Source: Nitrospirota bacterium (GTDB lineage Bacteria > Nitrospirota > Thermodesulfovibrionia > UBA6902). From it: a DNA stretch of 64,000 nucleotides. Under the pieces are notes generated by a model. That model saw only the letters and a list, made by a program, of their open reading frames with translations. It ran no database searches and was not told the origin of the DNA. Made by a program: the position numbers and the translations under genes. Location: contig JACQZF010000038.1 of assembly GCA_016213945.1 (NCBI GenBank), positions 1-64,000 of the forward strand. Direction: 5' to 3'. Shown piece by piece: positions 24,833 to 33,358 of the stretch; position 1 is the stretch's first letter; the number at the start of each line of letters is the position of its first letter.

Positions 24833-25456
24833 ATGTCGAATGCTTGTGAATGTTTGGGATGCAATATCGGGTCAACAGTGGCAGATTTTACACTTGAGAC
24901 CTATGAACCGGCTAAAGGCGATTTTGGGGAGATCAGCCTTGAGACTTTACGGAAGAACAAGAAGTGGACCATACTGTTTTTCTATCCGGCAGATTTCACG
25001 TTTGTCTGAGCTACTGAGTTTGCTGCTCTGGCAGAGCAGTATGACAGCTTCAGGAAATTGGGCGCTGAGGTCATCACGGTAAGCACTGACACGAAGTTTG
25101 TACATCTTGCGTGGCAGCGAGAGGAAAAACAGCTTGCAAATGTGAAGTTCCCGATGGGTTCTGACACTACAGGGAAACTTGCAAAAAAGTTCGGCGTCTA
25201 TGATGAGGCGACAGGACTCTCATTGAGAGGGACTTTCATCATCAGCCCTGAGGGGAAGCTCTTAAATGCAGAAGTAAACTACTACAATCTGGGCCGGAAC
25301 GTTGATGAGCTGATGAGGAGGTTAAAGGCAAACCTCCATCTTTCCAGGCACACTGCCGAGGGGTGTCCTGCTAAATGGAGGGAAGACGGAGACAAGACAC
25401 TGAAGCCTTCTGCGAAAATGGTTGGCAGAGTACACGAAGCTTTACAGGAGAAATGA
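24833..25456 (+). CDS. selenocysteine-containing peroxiredoxin (PrxU)
   Basis: A single 207-residue protein is obtained if the TGA at 25007-25009 is read as selenocysteine (residue 59). The flanks read DFTFV-U-ATEFAALAEQYD. In ordinary 2-Cys peroxiredoxins the same place is FTFVCPTEF, so the TGA sits exactly on the peroxidatic Cys. The remainder is complete: SLRGTFIISPEG, and EGCPAKW with the resolving Cys. A SECIS-like hairpin follows. The enzyme reduces H2O2, organic peroxides or peroxynitrite. ATG 24833 has CGGAGG upstream. The N-terminus has three extra cysteines (CECLGC). Automatic annotation would split the gene in two. Confidence 0.88.
25010..25045 (+). promoter_or_regulatory. bacterial SECIS-like hairpin
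   Basis: TGCTGCTCT (25021-25029) pairs with AGAGCAGTA (25033-25041), eight Watson-Crick pairs plus one G-U, closing a GGC loop. The loop begins 20 bases after the UGA with G at its first two positions. Both features fit the rules known for SelB-binding SECIS elements within coding sequence. Confidence 0.7.
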
Positions 25457-25474
25457 ACAGAGGTAAATGACACG

Positions 25475-25950
25475 ATGAAAAAATTACAGATTTTTAAGTG
25501 AAGCCGAAGACCTTGATATCAGTATCGCTTTTTATGCTATATCTGATAAGCGGTTTCACAATGCAGGATACCCAGGCTGCTTCAGGCATTAAAACAGACT
25601 GTGCCATTAATGCGGGACCGTGTTTAAAGAAAACCGGGACTGATAATGTCCAGATAGAGTTCGACATAACACCAAAGCCTGTCAATATGATGTCTGAACT
25701 TGTTTTTGCTGTTGTCGTTAAGCAGGGGGAACAGCCGGTTACGGATGCCGACATTACTGTTGACCTGACAATGCCGGGTATGTTCATGGGAATTAACAGG
25801 ACTGTCCTTGAACATATTAAAGCCGGCAGATATGAGGGGGAAGGCTTTTTGCCTGCATGCCCTCATGGAGGGAAATTATGGAAAGCAGCGGTGGCAGTTA
25901 ACCGGCAAGGCAAGGTTTCGACAGTAAGTTATCTTTTTGAAGTTCAGTGA
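25475..25950 (+). CDS. secreted YtkA/FixH-like domain protein (start region unusual)
   Basis: The main frame starts at GTG 25498 and encodes 150 residues: a signal peptide (about 4-28) and an immunoglobulin-like domain with VTDADITVDLTMPGMFMG, GRYEGEGFLPACPHGGKLWK and a final beta strand, typical of YtkA-like/FixH periplasmic domains linked to copper or oxidase assembly. An ATG at 25475 with AGAGG upstream opens an eight-codon frame (MKKLQIFK) that ends at a TGA overlapping the GTG (GTGA). Either this is a coupled leader peptide or a single-base frameshift has separated the true first codons from the rest; the listed start includes it. Confidence 0.65.
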
Positions 25951-26142
25951 AAATATAATTAAACAGCAGACTGTACAGGAAAATATTTCATGCTTTTTCT
26001 ATCGGGCGGCTGTGGCATTCTATTGCAACCAAAGATAATCTATGCTATATAGTGACGTAGTGACATAAGTTACTGAAAATTTTTTTTAATAGCATTATTT
26101 TTTAAGTGCACTGAATTTTTAAGACTTCCAGCTCTATACAAA

Positions 26143-27960
26143 ATGGCAAAACGGACATTCCAGATAGTAATCCCCGACTACAAATACTGGAGGCAGAATG
26201 TAAGGTGCCAGTCAGGCTGCCCCGTGAATACGGATTCAAGGGGGTATGTGAGGGCCATATCAGATGGTGATTATGAAAAGGCATACTGGATAGCAAGGCT
26301 GCCAAATCCTCTTGCCTCCATATGCGGCAGGATATGCGCTGCTCCGTGCGAGATGGCGTGCAGGCGGAAAAGTATTGACGCCGCGGTCTCCATAAGGGCA
26401 TTAAAAAAATTCGTTACTGAAAAATTCGGCGTCGAAATTTACACGGACAAAAAAAACTTTGCGCAGAATTTCATAAACAAGTATAAAGACGAAAGCACGG
26501 GCCTCATCGGCCTTGCCGCAAAAATAGACAAACCCGTTTCCATAATCGGAGCAGGGCCCGCGGGGCTGGCTTGCGCGCACGAACTTGCTTTAATGGGGTA
26601 CAGGCCTGTGATTTATGAAATGGAAAAAGTGGCCGGCGGCATGTGCGCTGTAGGCATTCCTCCGTACAGGCTCCCAAGAGAAATCCTTCAGGCAGAGATT
26701 GACGCAATAAAGGCCCTCGGAGTTGAGATAAAACTCGGCATGCAAATTGGGAAAGACATTTCACTGAAACAATTGCACGAAGAATCCGCTGCCGTGCTCA
26801 TGGCGGTGGGCGCAAAAAAGTCGAGATCCCTCCCGGTTGAAGGCGCAAAAAGCCAGGGCGTTCTCGGAGGGGTGGATTTTCTCAGAGACGTCTTTACAGG
26901 CAAAGAAGTGAAAATAGGACCCAAAGTTGTTGTCATCGGCGGCGGCAATGTCGCATATGACGTTGCAAGGACTGCGAAGAGGCATAAAGGTGTTGAGGCT
27001 GTCACACTCATATGCATAGAAGATATTGACCACATGCTTGCCGACAAAATCGAAGTTGAGGAAGGTGAGGAAGAAGGCATTCAGAAAATAAACAGTTATG
27101 GCCCTCATAAAGTAAATACAGACGCAGCCTCAGTCGCAAATTCAGTAACGTTCAAGAGAGTGATTTCAATATTTGACAGCGAGGGCCGGTTTAACCCGAC
27201 TTATGATGAATTGGATACAGTGACCGTTCCTGCAGACACAATCTTCTTTGCAATCGGACAGGCGTATGATTTTTCGTTCATTGAAAAATGCGGCCTTGAT
27301 ATTGAGATGACTGAAAGAGGAATGATAAAGGCAGGGCCGGACAAAGTTTCCACGTCAGTTCCGGGCCTTTTTGTCGCGGGCGACCTCGCATATGGGCCCA
27401 AGCTGGTTATTGACGCGGTGGCAAGCGGCAAGAAGGCTGCGATAGCGATTCATGAATATGTCAGCGGTAAAAAATTAACGCTTGAGAAATCTGAAGTACA
27501 TAAAGAGCTTCCATTTAATGATGTGCCTCAAATGGAGGATTATGAAATAATCCAGCGCTCTCATGTGCCGGTAGCTCCTGTGGACGAGAGAATGAAAAGC
27601 GTGTCAGCTATTGTAGAAAAAGGTTATACAAAGGATACGGCAGAGGAAGAGGGCGGGCGGTGCCTCAACTGCGCGGTCAACACGATATTCAACGGAGACA
27701 GGTGCGTGCTTTGCGGAGGATGCGCGGATGTCTGTCCCGAATATTGCCTGAGGCTTGTAAGCCTTGAGCATATAAAAGCAGATCCGGCGCTGACTGCATT
27801 GTATAAAAACAGGTACGGCACAGACCCTGAGGGCGAAGGCTCCGCGATCATCAAAGATGAAGACAGGTGTATCAGGTGCGGTCTCTGTGCAAAGAGATGC
27901 CCTGTTGACGCTATAACAATGGAGCGGTTTTTGTTTAAGGAGGTATGGGTAAGTGAATAA
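26143..27960 (+). CDS. GltD-like iron-sulfur flavoprotein oxidoreductase
   Basis: A 605-residue soluble protein. The N-terminal Cys-rich domain (about 20-85: CQSGCPVNT, CGRICAAPCEMAC) is that of the glutamate-synthase small subunit. An FAD-binding GxGxxG follows (IIGAGPAGLACAHELALMG), then an NAD(P)-binding site VVIGGGNVAYDVAR, DxAYGPKLVIDAVASGK, and two C-terminal 4Fe-4S clusters (CVLCGGCADVCP, CIRCGLCAKRCP). There is no amidotransferase partner. Its stop overlaps the Rieske gene start by eight bases, so it may feed NAD(P)H electrons into the bc complex or quinone pool rather than make glutamate. Start ATG 26143 lacks an obvious ribosome-binding site. Confidence 0.85.
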   Translation: MAKRTFQIVIPDYKYWRQNVRCQSGCPVNTDSRGYVRAISDGDYEKAYWIARLPNPLASICGRICAAPCEMACRRKSIDAAVSIRALKKFVTEKFGVEIYTDKKNFAQNFINKYKDESTGLIGLAAKIDKPVSIIGAGPAGLACAHELALMGYRPVIYEMEKVAGGMCAVGIPPYRLPREILQAEIDAIKALGVEIKLGMQIGKDISLKQLHEESAAVLMAVGAKKSRSLPVEGAKSQGVLGGVDFLRDVFTGKEVKIGPKVVVIGGGNVAYDVARTAKRHKGVEAVTLICIEDIDHMLADKIEVEEGEEEGIQKINSYGPHKVNTDAASVANSVTFKRVISIFDSEGRFNPTYDELDTVTVPADTIFFAIGQAYDFSFIEKCGLDIEMTERGMIKAGPDKVSTSVPGLFVAGDLAYGPKLVIDAVASGKKAAIAIHEYVSGKKLTLEKSEVHKELPFNDVPQMEDYEIIQRSHVPVAPVDERMKSVSAIVEKGYTKDTAEEEGGRCLNCAVNTIFNGDRCVLCGGCADVCPEYCLRLVSLEHIKADPALTALYKNRYGTDPEGEGSAIIKDEDRCIRCGLCAKRCPVDAITMERFLFKEVWVSE

Positions 27961-28450
27961 CAATGCTTGTTGCGCGCATAAAGACCCTCATAAGAAGGAA
28001 CCGGAGGGCGTATCAAGGAGGGATTTCCTCGGACTTGCAGGCATAGGTGTGGCAATAGCAGCTTCTTTTACTGCAATAGCAGGCATCTTCAGGATGACAA
28101 AGGCGACTGTTCATTATGAGGAATCACGCAAATTTAAGATAGGAATGCCTGCGGAGTTTCCGGTCGGCACAATAAAAAAACTTGACGACAAAAAGGTCTT
28201 TGTATTTGCGGACACCGAAGGGCTTTATGCAATATCCTGCATATGCACACACTTAGGCTGTATTGTGTCTCCCACTGAATGGGGTTTCCAGTGTCCGTGT
28301 CATGGTTCAAAATACAACAAAGACGGCAAGGTCATAGGCGGGCCTGCGCCGAGGCCGCTGCCGTGGCTTGAAGTAAGCCTGCACGAAGACGGCAACCTGG
28401 TTGTGGATGCGGCAAAGGAAGTAAAAAAGGGAACAAAGTTTACAGTTTAA
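27953..28450 (+). CDS. Rieske iron-sulfur protein of the bc complex
   Basis: The 165-residue protein has a Tat-type N-terminus (SRRDFLGLAGIGVAI) serving as signal anchor. Its [2Fe-2S] ligand loops are CTHLGC and CPCHGS, the two Cys-His pairs of a true Rieske centre. It would carry electrons from quinol at cytochrome b to cytochrome c. GTG 27953 is the start, with AAGGAGG upstream inside the previous gene. Confidence 0.92.
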   Translation: MNNNACCAHKDPHKKEPEGVSRRDFLGLAGIGVAIAASFTAIAGIFRMTKATVHYEESRKFKIGMPAEFPVGTIKKLDDKKVFVFADTEGLYAISCICTHLGCIVSPTEWGFQCPCHGSKYNKDGKVIGGPAPRPLPWLEVSLHEDGNLVVDAAKEVKKGTKFTV

Positions 28451-28470
28451 TTTATATATAAGGAGCGGCC

Positions 28471-30027
28471 ATGAGCGAGTCTACCCAAACAGGCATAAAT
28501 AAATTTGTAGGAAATCTTATAGGCATCAAAGATTCCTTCCTCGGTTCTTTTCTGAGAAGCCGCAGCCTCCTGTCTGACAGATCAAAGGCTGCTGTAATGG
28601 TCAATAATTTTTTCCTTCATGTCCAGGGCGCAAAGACGCATATAAACACCCTGAGACCGACATATACATTCGGCATGGGGCTTATCTCTTTGTATCTGTT
28701 TTTCTTTGCGGTAATATCCGGCGTCCTCCTTATGATTTATTACAGCCCCTCGCTTGAGAATGCATACGATTCTGTCAAGGATATAACGAATGTAGTCTTC
28801 GGCGGCAACCTGATCAGGAATATCCATAAGTGGGCAGGGGAAGGGATGATAGTCTTTGTCATGTTTCATATGGCAAGGGTATTCTTCACCAGCTCATATA
28901 AGAAGGGGCGGGAGTTCAACTGGGTTGTAGGCATTGTGCTTCTTGTGCTCACCTTTATCCTGAACTTCTCAGGCTACCTGCTCCCCTGGGACCAGCTTGC
29001 ATACTGGGCCATGGTAATCGGGGCCAATATCGCCGGCTCTCCGGCAGAGATTACGGATATTCTTGGCATAACAAAATATTTTGACTTCGGCGGATTGCAG
29101 AAAGAACTGTTTTTAGGCGGCACAGTCCCCGGCAAGGCAACACTTCCAAGGGTCCATTTTTTCCATGTGATGTTCCTTCCGATTATTCTTGTTATCTTCC
29201 TCGGCGTTCATTTCTGGAGGGTGAGAAAGGACGGCGGACTTACAAAGCCGGATGAATTCGGGCCTGCTCCTGTTGATGAAAAATTCCTTGCGCTGCCGGA
29301 GAAAAAAGGCGGGATATTCCCAACAAATAAAACATACGGGCTTATGGAGCTTGCGCACGGAAAGACGCCTGCTGTTGATAAAGACATTGAGAACACTGTA
29401 CTAAGCTGGCCCAATCTTGTGTGGGCGGAGTTTGCGGTGTTGATGCTCACCTTTGCAGGCGTGTTTGTGTACTCGATGTATATAAATGCCCCGTTGAAAG
29501 AACTTGCAAATCCTCTTATCCCTGAAAACCCTGCAAAAGCGCCCTGGTACTTCCTCGGGCTTCAGGAGCTTGTATCATATTCAGCATTCATGGGAGGCAT
29601 TGCCCTTCCTACATTGGCCTTGATAGGGCTTGGATTGATACCTTATCTCGACAGGGAGCCTCAACATGTCGGGCTCTGGTTTTCAAACAAACAGGGCAAG
29701 TCAGTGGCGCTCCAGTCATTTATTGTGGCAATTGCAGCGCTTGTGGGCCTTCTTGCATTTGTAGTCAACTTTGGCTGGCTCAGGACCTGGTTCACCGATA
29801 TCCCGCAGGTGGCTATTATTCTTGTTAATCCGGGGACCCTATGGGTCGGTTTTGTGATGGCCTGGTCTTTATTCATAATCAAAAAAACGGACTCGACCAG
29901 GATGGGTGCGATAGCCCTGTTCACAATGTTTTTAGTCAGCTTTGTGATACTCACATATGTCGGCACGGAGCTGAGAGGCCCGAACTGGGACTTCTACTGG
30001 TCTAAAAGCCAGTGGCCTGTTCATTAA
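28471..30027 (+). CDS. cytochrome b of the bc complex (long form)
   Basis: The 518-residue protein has about 12 hydrophobic segments, combining the b6 and subunit IV parts. Haem ligands are seen as His pairs in NIHKWAGEGMIVFVMFH and FHVMFLPIILVIFLGVH. The Qo-site PEWY motif appears as KAPWYFLGLQE, so the Glu is not conserved, as in some epsilonproteobacterial and other PDWY-type variants. Extra C-terminal helices extend past the usual subunit IV. It forms a quinol:cytochrome c oxidoreductase with the neighbouring Rieske and hexahaem proteins. Confidence 0.9.
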   Translation: MSESTQTGINKFVGNLIGIKDSFLGSFLRSRSLLSDRSKAAVMVNNFFLHVQGAKTHINTLRPTYTFGMGLISLYLFFFAVISGVLLMIYYSPSLENAYDSVKDITNVVFGGNLIRNIHKWAGEGMIVFVMFHMARVFFTSSYKKGREFNWVVGIVLLVLTFILNFSGYLLPWDQLAYWAMVIGANIAGSPAEITDILGITKYFDFGGLQKELFLGGTVPGKATLPRVHFFHVMFLPIILVIFLGVHFWRVRKDGGLTKPDEFGPAPVDEKFLALPEKKGGIFPTNKTYGLMELAHGKTPAVDKDIENTVLSWPNLVWAEFAVLMLTFAGVFVYSMYINAPLKELANPLIPENPAKAPWYFLGLQELVSYSAFMGGIALPTLALIGLGLIPYLDREPQHVGLWFSNKQGKSVALQSFIVAIAALVGLLAFVVNFGWLRTWFTDIPQVAIILVNPGTLWVGFVMAWSLFIIKKTDSTRMGAIALFTMFLVSFVILTYVGTELRGPNWDFYWSKSQWPVH

Positions 30028-30071
30028 TCCTTTAACAAGCAGGGGTGTACAAAATGAAAAGAATAATTAAC

Positions 30072-30139
30072 CACAGAGGCACTGAGACACTGAGTGAAAG
30101 AATAAGCAGGAATTTTCTCTGTGCCTCCGTGTCTCTGTG
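30072..30139 (+). repeat. inverted repeat of the CACAGAG...CACtGAG type
   Basis: CACAGAGGCACTGAGACAC and onwards (30072-30094) is inverted as CTCTGTGCCTCCGTGTCTC and onwards (30117-30139), with a 22-base loop. Similar elements are scattered in many environmental genomes. It lies between the cytochrome b and hexahaem cytochrome genes and would form a hairpin in the transcript. Confidence 0.7.
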
Positions 30140-30168
30140 TTTTATATCTTGCATAGAGAAGGAGGATT

Positions 30169-31572
30169 ATGCATAGAAGGTTTTATTTGAAGCTGCTTCT
30201 GGTATCTTCAATTGCTCTATTGGCATTTGCCCTTTTGGCTGCCTATAAAGAGATCAACCCTGAGTGGAAACATTACCAGAATAATTACAAAGAATTATTT
30301 ATGAAGAACGCCAAAGACGAGGCCATGAAAGAGAAGGCGAAGGCGTTTAAAGTCGAGGTGCAGCAGCTTTATATTGAAAAGTTAAACAGGGCTGACAGGT
30401 GTGTGAGCTGCCATATCGGAGTTGAAAACCCGATGATGGCCAAGGCGGAGGCCCCCTATAAAAAACACAGCGGCGACTATCTGGGAAAGCACCCTCTGTC
30501 AAGATTTGGCTGCACTGCATGTCATCAGGGACAGGGTCGCGCGACCAATAAAGAAGAAGCCCATGCCCTTGAACATGACACTCATTGGGAATACCCTATC
30601 GTGCCTTTAAAGCATATTCAAAGCTCATGCGCACAGTGCCATGATTACGCCATGTTAGAGAAAAACGGCGCGGACAAGGTAGTCAGAGGCAGGAAACTTT
30701 TTCTGGAAAAAGGCTGTCTCGGCTGCCACAAGGTTGACGGTGCCGGAGGCATTCTCGGCAAGGCGCTCGATGGGATAGGGACCCAGCCGAGGGCGTATTT
30801 CCCCATGCGGTATATACAAGGCGAGAGGACCCAGTCTGCGTGGCATAAAGAGCACTTCCTTGATCCGAGGGCTATAGTGCCTGAAAGCGAGATGAAGGCG
30901 AGCATCAATGATGAAGAAGCCGATTTCCTGGCAACATATATTTTGGCCCTCAAGTCAACAGAGATGCCGCGGGAATACAGACGCATCAGGCAAACTGAAA
31001 CACCTGACATGAGCGGGGAAGCCTTATACAAAAAATACTGCATCGGCTGTCACACCACAGGCAGGGAAAGCTACTTTGATGAAATATTCAACCGCACAAT
31101 CCCCTCTATCATGAATCCGGCTTTGCTCAAATCCGCGGACAATCAGTATCTGAAAAAGATTGTTAGCGAGGGACGCGAAGGCACGCAGATGACTTCGTGG
31201 AAGCCAACGGCAGCGGGACTGACTGAACAGGAGATTGACATGATAGTTGAGTACATATCAAAAGATAGGCCCGCAGCAAAACCAGAGCCGTTTGATGTGG
31301 CAAAGTTCAGGGCCGATGTAAAACGCGGCGGGGAATTATTCAATATCAGGTGCGCATTGTGTCATGGTAAAAAGGGGGAAGGAGAGCTTGGAATTAATCT
31401 CAAAAACCCCGTGGTGCAGTCGGCTGATCCGGAATTTCTTGCAGTAACAGTGCGTGACGGAAGGGCAGGTACGCCCATGCCGCCCTTCGGTAAAGACGGC
31501 GTGGGACTTAAAGAGCAGGAAATTGCAGACATCGTCTCTTATGTGAAGACGCTTTCTCAAAAGAAATTATAA
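30169..31572 (+). CDS. hexahaem cytochrome c subunit of the bc complex
   Basis: The 467-residue protein has an N-terminal membrane anchor (about 8-26) and six CXXCH motifs: CVSCH, CTACH, CAQCH, CLGCH, CIGCH and CALCH. The last three sit in cytochrome c-like folds that end with DIVSYVKTLSQKKL. Downstream of Rieske and cytochrome b it replaces cytochrome c1 and can store several electrons before passing them to soluble dihaem cytochromes. ATG 30169 follows AAGGAGG. Confidence 0.9.
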   Translation: MHRRFYLKLLLVSSIALLAFALLAAYKEINPEWKHYQNNYKELFMKNAKDEAMKEKAKAFKVEVQQLYIEKLNRADRCVSCHIGVENPMMAKAEAPYKKHSGDYLGKHPLSRFGCTACHQGQGRATNKEEAHALEHDTHWEYPIVPLKHIQSSCAQCHDYAMLEKNGADKVVRGRKLFLEKGCLGCHKVDGAGGILGKALDGIGTQPRAYFPMRYIQGERTQSAWHKEHFLDPRAIVPESEMKASINDEEADFLATYILALKSTEMPREYRRIRQTETPDMSGEALYKKYCIGCHTTGRESYFDEIFNRTIPSIMNPALLKSADNQYLKKIVSEGREGTQMTSWKPTAAGLTEQEIDMIVEYISKDRPAAKPEPFDVAKFRADVKRGGELFNIRCALCHGKKGEGELGINLKNPVVQSADPEFLAVTVRDGRAGTPMPPFGKDGVGLKEQEIADIVSYVKTLSQKKL

Positions 31573-31602
31573 TTGAAAACTTTATAGATTGATAAGAGAG
31601 GA

Positions 31603-32409
31603 TTGAAAATGGAAGGATTCTCTGATAAAGGAATTGTCAGGACTATAGCAGGGACCTGCGTAATATTTCTATTGCTGTTTTTAGCGGTAACATTTCACAA
31701 AACAGATGCTTACGGCGAAGACGGCAGTCCAGCTTTAGGCAAAAAGGTTTATGAGGAACGCTGCATGATATGTCACGGCGCAAGCGGCGACGGCAAAGGA
31801 CTGGTCGGCGTTATAAAAAGGTCGGAGAAGAGCGGACGCGTCCTTGATGTGCGCCCAAGGGACTTTACTACAGGGGTCTTCAGATTCCGTTCCACTCCCA
31901 CAGGCTGCCTTCCTGCGGATGAAGATTTAATGCGGCTTGTTGACGGCGGCATTACAAAATCCTTCATGCCGCCGCACAAGGACGAATTGTCCCTGGATGA
32001 GAAGAAGGCCGTGGTTGCGTACATAAAAATCTTCTCTGAAAGATGGAAAGAGGAAGAACCCTGCAAGGCCATATCCGCGGCAAAGCCCAAATGGCTTGGC
32101 AGCAAAGCGTCTGTTGAGAAGGGGCAAAAGATATACAAGGACATGAAATGCTGGGAATGCCACGGCGACGACGGCAAAGGGAAGGGGCCCAAGTCCAATG
32201 AATTAAAAGACGACTGGGGCAACCAGATATTACCGTTCAATTTTACAGCAGGGTCCCTGAAGAGAGGGGCAAATCCTGAGGACGTGTACATAACTTTTAC
32301 CGCAGGCCTTGACGGAACAGGAATGCCGTCCTATGAGGATTCCCTGAATGAGGAAGACAGATGGCATCTTGTGTCATATACACTTAAATTAATGGGAGTG
32401 GTGAAATAA
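31603..32409 (+). CDS. dihaem cytochrome c (nos-linked, first)
   Basis: The 268-residue protein has an N-terminal hydrophobic anchor or signal (about 13-34) and haem sites CMICHGASGDGKG and CWECHGDDGKGKG. The diagnostic tail is DRWHLVSYTLKLMGVVK. It is closely related to the copies at 16623, 32531 and 46755. It lies between the bc-complex genes and NosZ and is a plausible electron shuttle to NosZ. Confidence 0.87.
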   Translation: MKMEGFSDKGIVRTIAGTCVIFLLLFLAVTFHKTDAYGEDGSPALGKKVYEERCMICHGASGDGKGLVGVIKRSEKSGRVLDVRPRDFTTGVFRFRSTPTGCLPADEDLMRLVDGGITKSFMPPHKDELSLDEKKAVVAYIKIFSERWKEEEPCKAISAAKPKWLGSKASVEKGQKIYKDMKCWECHGDDGKGKGPKSNELKDDWGNQILPFNFTAGSLKRGANPEDVYITFTAGLDGTGMPSYEDSLNEEDRWHLVSYTLKLMGVVK

Positions 32410-32491
32410 TTGCTGCAAATTTATTAAAGAAGGAAGGAGGGAGGAGTTTTTAATATTTGAATTTATCGGAAATCAGATTAAACAGATAACA

Positions 32492-32510
32492 GTATCACAA
32501 CAGATGATAC
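32492..32510 (+). promoter_or_regulatory. palindrome upstream of second nos-linked cytochrome
   Basis: GTATCA-N7-TGATAC (32492-32510) lies 20 bases before ATG 32531 in the longest gap of the cytochrome-nosZ stretch. It may be an operator; no matching promoter elements are clear. Confidence 0.3.
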
Positions 32511-32530
32511 AAATTTGGGGAGGCTAAGAT

Positions 32531-33322
32531 ATGAAACTGAACAGAAGAGAGTTTAAACCTGCTGCACGGATTTTCTTTCTTGCGCTTCTGTCATGGTCCC
32601 TGATTAGCGCCGCAGGCACATATGCGGCTGACAGCAAAACCGCGGAGTTAGGCAAAAAGGTTTATGATAAACGGTGTGTCATATGCCATGGCTCTAACGG
32701 TGATGGCAAGGGCCTTGTCGGTATCGTGCACAGGTATCAAAAAAAGGGCGCAGTACAGTCTATTTATCCAAGAGATTTCACAACAGGTGTATTCAGGTTC
32801 CGTACGACGTCCACAGGATGCCTGCCTACTGATGAAGACATTCTGAAGGTAGTAACCAACGGCATCCCCAGGGCCTATATGCCGTCTCATCAGGATGTGC
32901 CGTTAGATGAGAGGAATGCCGTAGTGCAATATATCAAAACCTTTTCAAAGAGATGGAAAGAAGAGGAAGCCTGCAAACCCATAGCCGTAAAAAAGCCGGA
33001 CTGGGTAGGCAGCATCGCATCTGTAGAAAAAGGCAAACAAATATACAAGGACATGAAATGCTGGGAATGCCACGGGTATGAAGGCAAGGGCGACGGGACC
33101 AAGGCAGACCAGTTGAAAGACGACTGGGGCGACAAGATACTCCCGTTTGATTTTACCAGCGGCGCCACCAAGATGGGCTTTGCTCCTGAAAACGTATTTA
33201 CCGCATATACCACAGGCCTTGACGGGGCGGGTATGCCGTCTTTTGAGGATTCCATGAATGAGGAAGACAGGTGGCATCTTGTTTCCTACACGCTGGTATT
33301 AATGGGACGCGCTAAACAGTAA
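32531..33322 (+). CDS. dihaem cytochrome c (nos-linked, second)
   Basis: The 263-residue protein has a signal sequence (about 10-31), haem sites CVICHGSNGDGKG and CWECHGYEGKGDG, and the ending DRWHLVSYTLVLMGRAKQ. It is a tandem paralogue of the preceding gene and directly precedes nosZ (36 bases), so it is the most likely immediate donor to the CuA centre of NosZ. The segment between haems (CKPIAVKKPDWVGS) is nearly identical in design across the family. Confidence 0.87.
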   Translation: MKLNRREFKPAARIFFLALLSWSLISAAGTYAADSKTAELGKKVYDKRCVICHGSNGDGKGLVGIVHRYQKKGAVQSIYPRDFTTGVFRFRTTSTGCLPTDEDILKVVTNGIPRAYMPSHQDVPLDERNAVVQYIKTFSKRWKEEEACKPIAVKKPDWVGSIASVEKGKQIYKDMKCWECHGYEGKGDGTKADQLKDDWGDKILPFDFTSGATKMGFAPENVFTAYTTGLDGAGMPSFEDSMNEEDRWHLVSYTLVLMGRAKQ

Positions 33323-33358
33323 TGTCTTGCACGAAATCGCAACCAAAGGAGGAATACA

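Noticed and set aside
25499-25501. TGA at 25499 as a second selenocysteine codon
   Set aside because: Reading through it would enter a different frame from the conserved downstream protein, and no SECIS-like hairpin follows.
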